A DNA stretch of 64,000 nucleotides from Apiospora phragmitis (Eukaryota > Ascomycota > Sordariomycetes > Amphisphaeriales > Apiosporaceae), in the NCBI GenBank assembly GCA_038363925.1, contig JAQQWL010000011.1:8370001-8434000 (forward strand), written 5' to 3'. A program made the translations under genes and the position numbers. Shown here piece by piece: positions 22,395 through 32,819 of the stretch; within the stretch, counting starts at the first letter, position 1; the number at the start of each line of letters is the position of its first letter. The notes beneath the pieces were generated by a model. It was not told the origin of the DNA. It searched no databases and saw only the letters and a program-made list of their open reading frames with translations.

Positions 22395-23598
22395 ATGTCT
22401 CCCGGACTGGTGCGTTCTCCGTCGTCGGACTCTTCGTCAGTGGACACTGACCCAGAGGTTTCGTCACTACACACTGGCCCGGAGGCTCCGTCACTGGCGG
22501 TTCCATCATTGAACGACGATCGTATTCTTGCGCCTACTCCTCGAGTTCCACCTGGTTTTCATAGGAACGCCAGTCTTGTTAATGCGCCTGGTGCTGTGCA
22601 GGCACCTCATTTCTGGCCTTTTGACGCGCCAATGCCCAGGACGAACGGGAACGATATCGGGTTCTTTCACGCCGCGAACCCACGAGAACTTAGGGTCATC
22701 GTCCAACCGCCGACCCACGTGCTGAGCAACGAGAAGTTCAACCGGCCGCTGGTCGTCCTGGGCCCCCTCCACGCTGCTTACTACGTCGTCACCGTCGTCG
22801 ACCCTCGCACCGGCGACACGGCCGAACTGGTACAGCAGCATCCGTCCCCTTCCTCCTCCGGCCCCGAGCATTCCGGCAGCGATCCCGATGGTCGTCGTCC
22901 TTCCCAAGTGCGAGCGCACCCGCGGCCGCTGTCGGTCGGGGTGAGGCCCGCACCGATCCCCGATGGCTACGACACCGACGAAGAACAGAACTATTACGCT
23001 GCCGACTCCGAGCACCCTGGCCGCGGATACGCCGTCTGGACCGACCTGGCGATTCGCGACGTCGGCCCGGGCTGGAAGCTCTGGGTGCGTGCCATGGACA
23101 ATAATGGCGACCCAATCGGCGCCATCAAGACGAACTCGATTCTCGTGCAACGTGATGACACGTTCATGCCGCTTCCCCAGCCTGAGACTTTTGGTGAGTT
23201 AATTTCAGGGCCAGCTGTCCCGCGTCCCCAGCCTGAGACTTTTGGTGAGTCAACCTCACGGCCAGCTGTCCCCCACCGCCCCTACTTATTCCGTTGCTAA
23301 ATATTATTTACTGACCGGTTATTTTGTCTCAGCGCTCGACCAGATGCTGTGGCTTCAGCGGATGCGACGGAAGTACCCGGACGACGCAACGTTTGAGACG
23401 TTCAAGGAGACCTTCTGGTATAGATGTACGCACCCGGATTGTCTGATCGGAGAGGTTCACACCATCATGATCGGAAGGTCGGATGCTGACCAGCTATACA
23501 GGGTCGAGATAGACGATGAGGAGAGGGTGGAAGAAAAGGGGGCGGCAGAGGACGAGAAAGGGGAGGATAACAGTGTGGCCGAAGTGGGTGATGGTTAG
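22395..23598 (+). CDS. Velvet-like protein, divergent
   Basis: Exon 1 is 22395-23244 and exon 2 is 23333-23598 (TTACTGACC branch near 23309, CTCAG acceptor), giving 371 residues. A Ser-rich N-terminus leads into RELRVIVQPPTHVLSNEKFN, RPLVVLGPL and a VVDPRTGD turn. After a Ser/Pro-rich insert come YAVWTDLAIRDVGPGWKLWV and NSILVQRDDTFMPLPQPETF, then ALDQMLWLQRMRRK. This order (R-x-V-x-QP...RPxxPP..., VF-DL-x-I...G-x-Y/W-x-L, then an FPxxxxxxxL...R end) resembles the velvet domain of fungal developmental and secondary-metabolism regulators (VeA, VelB, VosA). The match is by motif pattern only and the insert is unusual. Exon 1 ends in a 51-bp tandem duplication that copies the donor, so an alternative 354-residue form is possible. 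The tail is acidic. Coding is convincing; the family is tentative. Confidence 0.62.
23143..23244 (+). repeat. 51-bp tandem duplication containing a splice donor
   Basis: Two adjacent near-identical 51-bp units, each with CCCCAGCCTGAGACTTTTG followed by GTGAGT, offset exactly 51 bp (donors at 23194 and 23245). They encode repeated PQPETFGE and the related tails ISGPAVP and TSRPAVP. Both donors are in the same phase. The left edge of the first unit is approximate. Confidence 0.8.
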
Positions 23599-23984
23599 GA
23601 GCACATTGTCTTATGGGTTTTGGATCCATTTCTTTTAACGAGAGGCCGAGAGTTATGCTATTAAATAGAAAAGGCTTTCTCTATTTTCCTCGAGCCCTGC
23701 GCCGTGCCTGCCTTCTTTTCCGACCCTGTCTAATAGGGGCGAGTGCTCTGCTCACGCTAATCTTCGTGACCACGACGTCGAATTCGGCGGAAAGGCTGGT
23801 CGGTGTCGGTCTCATTCTCCGAAAGGTCGAGCGTGGGATTCATTACCGGAGAGTTAGGTGTACCGAGTTTGGTCGGGAGGATCCTAGGGTTGGATTGGAT
23901 CATGACAGAACTATGATCGTTTTGCAGCGGAACTGTTGAATGGCAGAGGGAAAACATCGTTTGGTCTCCTTTTCATATATTTCC
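23599..23984. other. 3' region between convergent genes
   Basis: About 390 bp after the velvet-like gene, ahead of the minus-strand DUF3176 gene. From about 23960 to 24180 the sequence becomes A/T-rich, with short TACCGGCTACTACCGGCT repeats. No gene seen. Confidence 0.45.
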
Positions 23985-26396
23985 CTATTTAGCCTTATTA
24001 CCGGCTACTACCGGCTGGATACCTGTTATATACAAAAATAAAATTACAAGAATAACCATAAAATTAAAAGAAAATACGCAGGTTTCGCTAGTAATTATAG
24101 AATTAGGGACAAGAAAGAAAAAAGACAAAGGAAGGAAAAAAGAAAAGCCGCCCCAAGAGAACAACGCCAAAACAAAACATAACTCATCACCCCTGAGCAG
24201 ACTTCCGCGGTCGTAGCTCTCGTCCAGCTGCACCCGGACCGTCTTGGCCTGCTTCCTCTTCTCCTGCAGGCTGTCGGTGCTGCCGAAGCGGGCGCGCGTG
24301 TCGTCCTCGAGCCCGTGGAAGAGCATGGCGAGCGCGCTGCTCTTGAGCGGCCGCGTGCGCGTCTTCTGCGTCTGGTAGATGGCGCCAACGAGGAAGAGGT
24401 CGGCCCCCAGCACGACGAGCACGGGCAGCACCAGGAAGCCCCAGCGCACGTGGATGTAGGACTCGGTCGAGACGGCGGGGCCCGCGAACGGGAGCAGCGC
24501 CCCAGAGCGACCGGAACGCGACCGTCACCGAGGTCGCGACGTCGGCCATGAGCATGGCGACGCCGTCTTGGCCGGGGCGGCGTACTCGTAGTAGTTCCAG
24601 TAGAAGGCCGTCACGATGTCCGAGTCGAAGAAGGTCGTCCCGCTCGAGATGCCCACCGTCAGGTTCACGGCCACGGTCCGGTCGTTGATGGTGATGGTCG
24701 AGTTGTTGGTCGTGCGCATCGCGCCGCCCGCCGCGAAGACCGAGGTGAACCAGCCGCGCAGGCTGAGCATGGACTCTTGGCCCAGCAGGTAGTAGACTGG
24801 CGATGATGATGATGATGATGATGACGAGGTGGCGTTCTTGTCGGTCACGTAGACGCCCAGGTCTGCGCCCGCCGGCTGTGTTGTCGTATCGATGACCGTC
24901 TGGTTCACCACGGTGTGCGTTACGTTCTCGGTGAGGGCGCCGATGGACACGGTGGCGTTGATGGTCTGCAGGCAAGCGGACAGGGAGCACTGCCGGGCCC
25001 AGGGGTTGCTGTTGCCGGCGAGCCCGTCGGCGGCCTCGGTGCCCATGAAGATGAGCCGCAGGATGGTCGAGTGCGGCATGTCGCCCGCCGCCGAGGGGAT
25101 GTAGGGCGTCATGCTGAAGACCTGGCGGCTGTCGTTCAGCTTGGCGCCCTGGGGCACCTGCCAGCCGCAGTCGCTGGCGTTGGCCGGGTTGCCGCCGCAG
25201 TACTTGGTCATCAGCGACGTCAGCGGCACGCACTCGTAGCACACGCCCAGCGTGTCGAAGGCTGGCCACGTGCAGTTGCCGGTCTGGCAGTCGAACTTCA
25301 GCGAGGCGGCGGCCGGCCGTTCTCGGCGAAGAGACCGTTGTAGACGGCGGACTTGAGAGGCAAGACAGGGACGTAGCCGGCTTAGTCAAGTGAAAATAGA
25401 GGGCTTTCTGTCAGTACTTATGGTCTAGCTAGATCCTTAGATGAGGTGGGAAAGAAAAAGGAAACTCACTTGGTGATGTTGTCCCAGGCAGTGCGCCTGT
25501 GAAGTTGAGGGCTCGGGGGATCGTGGCGTTTTGGGGGTGGTTGACAGCTCTCATCTCATACGTCACGATCTGCTGCGAAAAGGGGCTGAAAGCCAGAGTA
25601 AGGACGGCGATAACGGCGCCAACAGAGCCGAGTAGTCTGACAGAGATGCCTCATATGTTAGCCTTGGAGCATAGAAACAGGACATGTTGAGTCGAAACCA
25701 GTAATATATGATACGCACCCTCCTCGTCTGGACGCGAGCAACTTGATGGCACCCAAGACACCACGGCTCGCTTCATCAAACGTTTCCATGTCAGCCAGCG
25801 GCATCTTGGACTCCTTGAACCTGATCCACTTCATCTGCGACAGACCGTTCTGGAGCGAGATGCCCAGAGTCGTCACAGACATGGTGGCCAGGACCGCGAT
25901 ACACGTGTTGAGGGTGATGCGGTACGGCCATTCGTAAAGAGACCGCTTGTCGTAGTGGGCGATGAGGCCGATGATGGCGGCGAGGGCCGCGAGGGAGACA
26001 AACATAGTGACGATCTCGACAGTCCATGTGCCGTCCTTGTTCCACGGCCGTGGTGGGTCGCCGCCCTCATTCGACAGTTTGAGGGTCCCCCTTGTAACGG
26101 GTAGACGGCGGCGAGTGGACTTGCCCTTTCCCCAGGGTCGTCTCGCTGCTGCCGCTGTGTACTCGTGCATGGGATGACTTGGCAGTCAGTAAGCCGGCAT
26201 CGTTCCAAGAGCGCTCGACTTCTTCCAGTTCGATGCTTACTGTGTATTGCTGGCCATTATTGTTGACCGCCTCTGGATGGCTTACAGATGTGTCGGTCGC
26301 ATCCGCAGAATGCTCATCTTGATGATTAGGGGCGCTGTTCGTGGACGGGAGCTGGCTCTCATAGCTAAAGTCTTGGATAGGCGCGTATTGAGCCAT
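23985..26396 (-). CDS. DUF3176 membrane protein with four frame breaks (possible pseudogene)
   Basis: Exons 26396-25719, 25636-25470 and 25380 to about 23985 on the minus strand. After a disordered N-terminus comes the DUF3176 hallmark DGTWTVEIVTMFVSLAALAA with a second membrane segment (CIAVLATMSVTTLGISLQNG), then a third (LLGSVGAVIAVLTLAFSPFS). A long extracellular domain has paired Cys (FDCQTGNCTWPAFDTLGVCYEC) and many N-glycosylation sites (NATV, NVT, NQT, NST), and a last membrane segment is FLVLPVLVVLGADLFLVGAI. The function of the family is unknown. Breaks lie near 26088-26092 (extra G in the coding strand), 25311-25320, 24559-24566 and 24500-24507. When closed, the whole reads about 746 residues. 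Four breaks in one gene could mean real decay or poor consensus in GC-rich sequence. The C-terminal end is uncertain because the last open frame runs into A/T-rich sequence after SYDRGSLLRG. Confidence 0.68.
24799..24826. repeat. GAT/ATC trinucleotide run coding poly-Ser
   Basis: A run of GAT on the plus strand (ATC on the minus strand) within the DUF3176 gene, read there as about nine Ser residues in the extracellular domain. It is a probable variable microsatellite. Confidence 0.8.
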
Positions 26397-28166
26397 GATG
26401 AGATATGTTCCTATGTAGTATGTAGTAGTATAGAGAGCCACTTGTCTCAGACTTGAACGGAGAGCACTCGACGACCATGCCGGCACACACGAGGGTCACA
26501 TACATATGTAAGTGGTTCACGGCTTATCTGACCGGGGTCTGGACCCTTACTACCGTTATCGTCCTACCGGGCTGAACAGCCACCACGCACCAACGATCCA
26601 TTGAGGCTCTGTGGTTGGTCGAACTCTTTTCTAGAACAGGAAATGTCGCCGCTGCTGCATGCACTGAGATTTGGAGACTTAAGAGTCCGGGTGGTGGGCT
26701 TCAGCCTTCTTGTCGGCTGCAGCGAGGGAAGCGAAGATCCAACTGCATATGCACGCCTGTACGCCGCTACAGGTCATGCTCCATGTTTAACAGTGGGATC
26801 ACTGCAGGGTCAGCGAGGGATCTGTCGTCTGCCTGCTTGGACATGTATGAGGCGAGAGTGAGGAATCAAACGGGATTAAACATCGGCGGATTGAGTTATG
26901 CCAAGTGTGTTGGTTTGGTCCTCAGGGACTGTGGCGGCGTGGTGGGATCAATACCACTCAGGGCTCAGTAGGTGGTAGGTTTCCATGCGCATTGGACGCT
27001 TACCGACTCGTTGGGCCGGAGCCTTAAAATCCTGGTGAGTTTCCCTCGAGTGGCGTCGATCCCTCCCTCCCATCATCATCATCCTTGTTGGCAGTGACAT
27101 CTGCAAGCTCAAGCCAACACCAATAAGAACAGCTGCAAAAATTCCCGCAAAGAGCACAACAGAAGCAACATAACTAGCGGATCTCCGGACTCGGGCCTTT
27201 CGCGGCAGGCCCGATCACATACTCTCTCCATCAACAACCCATTGCTGCTGTACATACATGTGAGAGGCAGGCAGTGAAAATCTATAAATATAACAGATAG
27301 ACTGCTGCGCCTCCATTTCTTCTCCTTCGACCAGTCGGCTCAAATCTTCTTTCCCATGAAGAAACCCGAGGGAGCCAATCTTGATTGGAGCTTACCTCAT
27401 TCACATCTGCATGGCTAGTCAAGATCTAAGCCGTGAAAAGAGCCAATGGTCTCTTCCTTATCTTTCAGAACGTCAGCATTCCTACATGTAAGTACAATAC
27501 TATAGTTCTCGCAGACAATTGTAGCTGTTGCGGGAGCGGGAGACGTTTGCATTAGCCAAAGGCCGAGAAGAAGGCCGAATTGGCCAGACCACCGCGGGGC
27601 ATGGACAATACAATGTACGATGACGATATCTTGCAGCCCATCAGAGGACCAACGGCGATCTTCCAAATACTGGAGGGCCCGTTGGCTAGACGTGGACAGA
27701 ATTCTGCTCATTGCGTCCTTGGCGTAAGCAATATTGCGACAAGAGAAGGCTCTCGTTGCTAAGCTTGCTTACTTACATGCTCAAGTGGAGGCATCGTGTT
27801 TTGTATGGGTTTACAAAAAGAATGTATCGAGATATCCTTGTGAGTATCCAGTAACAGTCCTGATAATTCGGCTGTTGCTTGTTTGGGAGACTGGAGTTGT
27901 TGTCGGTAGATTAATTAAATCGTGGGGTGCAGGGATTACTAGTCGCAGTCACCCCCACTATGGAGAAACCGAGGCACAACTGGAGATCCTAGGCGAGGAG
28001 CTGTAGCATCTCGCCCAGGCCGGCTCTTGTCCGTTCCTTTATCAATCATATCAATAGAAATCCCGGAGAACGTACATTGGCTTTTCATTGAGAGCCATCA
28101 ATGCCCAAAACGACCTCAATTGCATTTGATTAGACGTCCTAAAAAGCAAAAAGATCGCCCGCGACC
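26397..28166. other. Divergent intergenic region, no gene seen
   Basis: About 1.8 kb between the starts of the DUF3176 gene (minus) and the enoyl-CoA isomerase gene (plus). Only short frames without domains. It should contain both promoters; no TATA box or known operator could be assigned. Confidence 0.5.
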
Positions 28167-29071
28167 ATGACGGAACGTTCAGGCATCTTCACCGTTGAAT
28201 ACACCGGCCGAGTCGCTATTGTCACCATCTGCAACGAGAAGAAGCTCAACGCCCTGAACCTCAGCGGGTATTACGAGCTCTCCCAGATTCTGCGCGAGAT
28301 TGCCACGCACGACAAAGTCTTCATTACCTTTCTCACAGCCAAGGGGCGCTTTTTCTCCGCGTAAGCTTGTCACCTCTCATTGTTACCATCCGAGCCATCT
28401 CCAGCTCTTATAACTGACAACAAAACCAAAACAAAAGCGGCGCCGACGTGTCCATCTCGCGCGCCAAGCCCGAAGACGGCGCCTCCGACGACGTCTACCA
28501 GCAGTGGCTGCGCAGCTTCGTGGCCAACAACCTGAACACGACGCAGGCCTTCTACACGCACCCCAAGGTGCTGGTCGTCGGCCTCAACGGGCCCGTCGTC
28601 GGCCTCTCGGCGGCCCTCGTGGCCTTTGCCGACTTCGTCTACTGCGTGCCTTCGACCTTCCTGCTGACGCCCTTCTCGTCCCTGGGCTTGGTGGCCGAGG
28701 GCGGCGCCTCGCGCGCCCTCGTGCAGCGGCTCGGCCCCAGCAAGGCCAACGAGGCCCTCATCATGAGCCGGCGCATCCCCAGCGACGAGCTGCTGCAGAC
28801 GGGCTTCGTCAACAAGATCTTCGACGTCGGCGCCGGCGACGACGCCAAGTTCCGCGCCGCCGTGCTCCACGAGATCGACGAGCGCCTGGGCGAGCACCTC
28901 GTCGGCAACAGCTTGACCGGCATCAAGGCGCTCATCCGGAAGCCCGAGATGGAGATCCTGGACAGGCAGAACGTGGCCGAGGTGTTTTCCGGCTTGGATC
29001 GGTTCATCACGGGGATCCCGCAGGCGGAATTCGCTAAGCTTGCCTCCGGCGAGAAGCGTCACAAGCTATGA
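28167..29071 (+). CDS. ECI1: Peroxisomal delta3,delta2-enoyl-CoA isomerase (crotonase fold)
   Basis: Exons 28167-28360 and 28438-29071 give 275 residues with no breaks. The N-terminus VAIVTICNEKKLNALNLSGY, then KGRFFSAGADVS (oxyanion-hole Gly-Ala-Asp) and VVGLNGPVVGLSAALVAFAD are crotonase-superfamily signatures. LTPFSSLGLVAEGGAS contains the catalytic Glu (VAEGG) of the enoyl-CoA isomerase subgroup. The protein ends HKL, a PTS1 variant like the HRL of yeast Eci1, so the peroxisome is the likely site. The enzyme shifts cis/trans-3-enoyl-CoA to trans-2-enoyl-CoA so that unsaturated fatty acids can enter beta-oxidation. The intron follows the conserved SA codon. Exon 2 is markedly GC-rich at third positions, unlike exon 1. 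A dienoyl-CoA isomerase is the main alternative. Confidence 0.87.
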
Positions 29072-29178
29072 GTGATTGAGCTATGTCAATGATAAAACGT
29101 CACCATGGGATCTTGTAAAATATAGCAGCATAGTCGCAAGCCAGCGCATGTATGAAATTCAATTGATTCTTGGGTATA

Positions 29179-31586
29179 TCAGACGAGGAGCCCGAATAGC
29201 AGGCTTGTCCTTCTCCAGTACTCTTGTGTCGCCTTTCGGAGTCTTTCACTGGCTCCATCCTCCAGACTGGTTTCCTTGAACACCTCGTCTGCGAGCTTCT
29301 TCAGTTCTTCGTTTGGAGTTTCGCTGGTGCCCAGGTAGACCTTGAGGAGATGTATGTCATATAACCACTGAATAAGCAGATCCTGCCGCTGGCCTGAGTC
29401 AGAGGTTTCCTTAGTTGCAGCACCAGAAGACTTGTCAGATTCTTCTTTCTCATTCCCAGGGGTTTTGTCTCCCTCGCTCTTCTCCCCTTCATCCACAACC
29501 TTATCCTTTACAGGCTCCTCTGTCTTGGCAATGGCGCCTTCCGATTCCAGCGCAGCTCGCCAGGCATCCCGAGCTGTTTACCAAATATTTTCTTCAGCAG
29601 GCTTACAGCCGAGGGGCTCCAAAGATCCAGACCAGCATCGCCCATTGACTTGACCAAGTCTCGCAACAACTTGAACACGCCAGGTGACGGCAGGGTGGGC
29701 AGGGCAGGCTCGCCCTCCCAGAGACTTCGGCCAGTGACCCGGGTTCTCGCCAATGCGTCCGAGGAGAATTCCTCGAGTGGTGCGAGTCCGACTTCGACTG
29801 CGAGCTTCTCCTGTAGGGATGGGACACTCTCCAGGCCAAAAGACTTGGTGCTGTCCAGTTTCGGTAGTCGACTGCGGATGACGCGCAGGACGCGGAGCAG
29901 ATACATGGCGATGCGGCCACTGTCGGCACTGTCCATATGCTTCTGCCACAATGTGCCCAATTCTTCGTCAAGTTGTTGGAAAGACTGCTCAAGGGCCGTG
30001 TTCAAACGTTTGTTGATCTTGTCGGGGTCATCCTTGCTCAGCAGCTTCTGGCGGACCTCAATCGTCTCCTCGTCCTCGATCTCTTCAACATCATTGTCCC
30101 AGCGTTGGCGCTGCAGCTGGCCCACGACTTCGTTCACGTCGTCAATCAGGTGGTACCAAGTCTCGTAACCCGTGACCGCCTTCGCGACCGTGTTGTTCTT
30201 GCCATGTAAGCGGGAGAGGATCTCGTGCGTGACTTGCGCGGACCCGACGCTCATATCCAGCTCCAACATCTCATCGGACCATAGGCTATTGTACTGATCG
30301 GAAGTGCCCGCACGCCATCCTTCTAGCGTGGCACCAACTTCGGATCTCACAAGCCGGAGTTTGGAGACCTTGACGTCTAGGACGCCCAAGAGCCGGTTGT
30401 TGATAGTATCTCGGAGCCCGTCAAGCATAACGGAAGGGTCGAAGCCTCTCGCTTTACCGCCGTCCTTGATCCAGTGCTGCAGCACGTTGGTCCGTAGATC
30501 GACAATGGCCTTGAACTCGTTCATGTGCTCCAATATCTTCTTCATGCCCTCCAACAAAGCCTCACCCCCTTTCTTGGCCCAGTTGGTCAACATATCCTTA
30601 GCCTGTTTACCGTCTAGATCGTCGTGTCGAATGAACGGTGTGAAGTACTGGACTTCATCGCCACACCACCTCTCGTATATGTCGAGCTTCAGGCCTTCCA
30701 AAGTTCGCAGTGACTCGTCTGCGAGCAGAGGATTCTTCTTCAGGTTGGCCAAAGCATCGGATAGCTTCGACGGGACAATGGACTGCACGTCCAATAACGT
30801 CCTGGTGTACAGATCCAGGCCCTGGAGGACGTTCTCAGTCCCTCTCGTCTTCTCGTACTCTTCCACGTCGAACTCGAAGGCCATCGCCTCGCCTCGGACA
30901 TTGAGGAAGTGGCGCAAGGCGTCTCGGGCGCCCGAGCTAGACGCGAGACTGTACGCGCACAGCGCCTTGAGTATATCCGCTTGTTCGAGGCCGTCGCTGA
31001 CCCTGCCCAGCACCTTCTCCACGCCGCGCAGAAGCCGCCTTCGCAGGCTGCCTAAGTTCTTCTTGGCCGACTCGACCGCAGCGCGGAGCTCCTCGTTCAG
31101 CTCGCCCATGTCGCCGAAGCTGGAGATGAGCAAGCGGCTCAGCACCAGCACCTTGGCCGCGAGCACCAGCCGCTCGCCCCGCCCCGCCGCCGCCGTCGAC
31201 CCTCCGCGCAGGAGCTTGCCGACGGCGAGCCCGCAGGCCTCGAGGAGCTTGACGCGGGCGACGCCGCCCATCTCGGCCTCGGCGTCGTCGAGGCCCTGGA
31301 AGCGCGCGAGACCCGTGATCTTGCCGCCGACGACGGTGCGGCCGCAGCGGCCGCCCATGGTGCCGAGGATGGCCTGCGTGCGCGCCATGTCCTGCCGCAT
31401 CTGCACGATGGTGTCGGCCGTGCCCAGCAGCTCGCGGTAGCTGTTGCCGACCTGGGTGCGCAGGCGCGCGGCCTTCTCCTCGATCTGCGCATGGAGGCTC
31501 TTGTGGATCTGCCGGATCTGCGGGAGCGTGTAGGTCGTGAAGACCTGGGTCGACGAGGTCAGGGTCGAGGTGTCGGGGGTCGTCAT
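29179..31586 (-). CDS. COG1: COG1, conserved oligomeric Golgi complex subunit 1
   Basis: A single long minus-strand frame of about 802 residues after closing one break. The N-terminus carries the Vps51/Cog1 signature: YTLPQIRQIHKSLHAQIEEK and SYRELLGTADTIVQMRQDM, helical and coiled-coil, used for COG complex assembly. The rest is mostly helical, as in CATCHR tethers. The COG complex (Cog1-8) tethers retrograde vesicles at the Golgi and is required for glycosylation. The first ~700 residues are intact. Near 29571-29577 one base is missing, after which the proper frame continues ARDAWRAALESEGAIAKTEE to an acidic linker and QRQDLLIQWLYDIHLLKVYL, ending LLFGLLV. Start taken at 31586 (CACC-ATG-ACG context); an in-frame upstream Met at 31631 would add 15 residues. 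The 378-codon antisense frame at 30304-31440 is a shadow. Confidence 0.88.
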
Positions 31587-32116
31587 GGTGAATGAACCGC
31601 GCTGAATTGCTTCAAAGAAGTTCGCCCCCAATCAAGATGGGCTGGACTTTGGTAGAAGGGGAAAGAGAGCTTCAACAGAGTATACGCATCTCTAGGCGAG
31701 TCTTTGCGACATACAATTGCTTATGCAATTATAGCAGTTTAACTGCTCGGTTGATTGAGCATTGGCGGAAGGGAACGCTGCTGCTTTGGAAATAACATGT
31801 GGCAGCACTGACGGCCAGCGGGTACAGCATTATTCACTAAAGAGATACATGCAGATAAGCATGGTCAATTCCTTCCATTACACGGACGAAGAGCACTCCC
31901 AACATCAACTCCCTCATTCCCAGTGTAGAAGCAATTGAATGTGGGTTTTTTTATGTCAACCCTGGAGGGAAATCTAGATCGTTCAATACTAGCCCCCCCA
32001 TTCGCTTCAATTATTCAAGATGCAGCACAACTGGCTTTTCCCATACAGCTGAAAAGCATCTAGTTTGACGGCAATCTCGCCCAATACTTGGGGATGAATA
32101 ACTAGCTTTTACAGGA
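31587..32116. other. Intergenic, no gene seen
   Basis: About 530 bp upstream of COG1 and downstream of the DUF1349 gene (both minus). No coding or RNA feature recognised. Confidence 0.5.
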
Positions 32117-32819
32117 TTATGACAACCACTTGACCTCGAATTCAAAGAAGTTGACCTTCAAAGAGTCCGAAGACGTCTTCGCCGGTCTCGCAACCAGCGG
32201 ACTAACATCCAAAAGCCACTCCTCCCCGTCCTTGTCGTCCTCGTCGGCGAAGATCCAGCAGATCTCCCGCAGCGACACCTTCTCCTTGACCCGGCCCGCC
32301 TCGTCCCGGATGAGCCGGTAGACCCACGCGCTCTTGCCGTTCTCGTCGCCCTCGCGGACGATCTCCAGCGTGACGCCCTTGGCGGGGTCGACGGCGTCGG
32401 CGCCCAGCGGGCCGACGCTCCAGTCTGCCCACCGGTCCGTGGCCACGGTGCTCAGCATCGGCGCGCCCTGGTAGAACTCGACGCCCGTCTTGACCCACTT
32501 CTCGGACGGCTGGGTCGGCGCCGTCGGCGCCGTCGGCGCCGAGACGCGCTTCAGCGCCAGCAGCAGGCCGCCCTGGTCGTAGCGTTCCGTCCAGTCGGCC
32601 CAGAAGGTCACCCGGGCGGACTGGAACTTCTTGAGCTGGCCCGACGAAGTGCGGGAGATAGGAGCTGTGTCCCCAACCTTGTTAGCTGCTGGCTTTCCCC
32701 AGTCTTCCAGTGTATGGAAGTATATGTATACCGTTCCAGACATCCGTAGTCGGAGGCTTTCTCCAAATATCAGTATCTGGGCCAGCTTCGAGGGTGAAGG
32801 AGTCTTTGGTAGTGTTCAT
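32117..32819 (-). CDS. DUF1349 concanavalin A-like jelly-roll protein
   Basis: Exons 32819-32732 (MNTTKDSFTLEAGPDTDIW..., 29 codons) and 32685-32117, joined at TTDVWN-ANKVGDTAP, give 218 residues. The core has the family pattern: FQSARVTFWADWTERYDQGG, then a lysine-tryptophan segment (EKWVKTGVEFYQGAPMLSTV), TDRWADWSVGPL and the C-terminal NFFEFEVKW strand. DUF1349 proteins, some annotated as regulation of enolase protein 1, are predicted lectin/glucanase-like beta sandwiches, and no activity is established for fungal members. No signal peptide, so cytosolic. A nine-base repeat (GGCGCCGTC type, about 32517-32541) encodes SAPTAPTAPT. The frame is intact. Confidence 0.8.

Noticed and set aside
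24187..25389. 400-codon minus-strand frame in the DUF3176 gene
   Set aside because: Arg/His/Gly-rich wrong-frame translation for most of its length; only its MLMADVATSVTVAFRSL part matches the real protein, because of the frame breaks.
30304..31440. 378-codon antisense frame opposite COG1
   Set aside because: Ser/Arg-rich translation with no domain; a mirror of GC-biased codons in the conserved COG1 frame.
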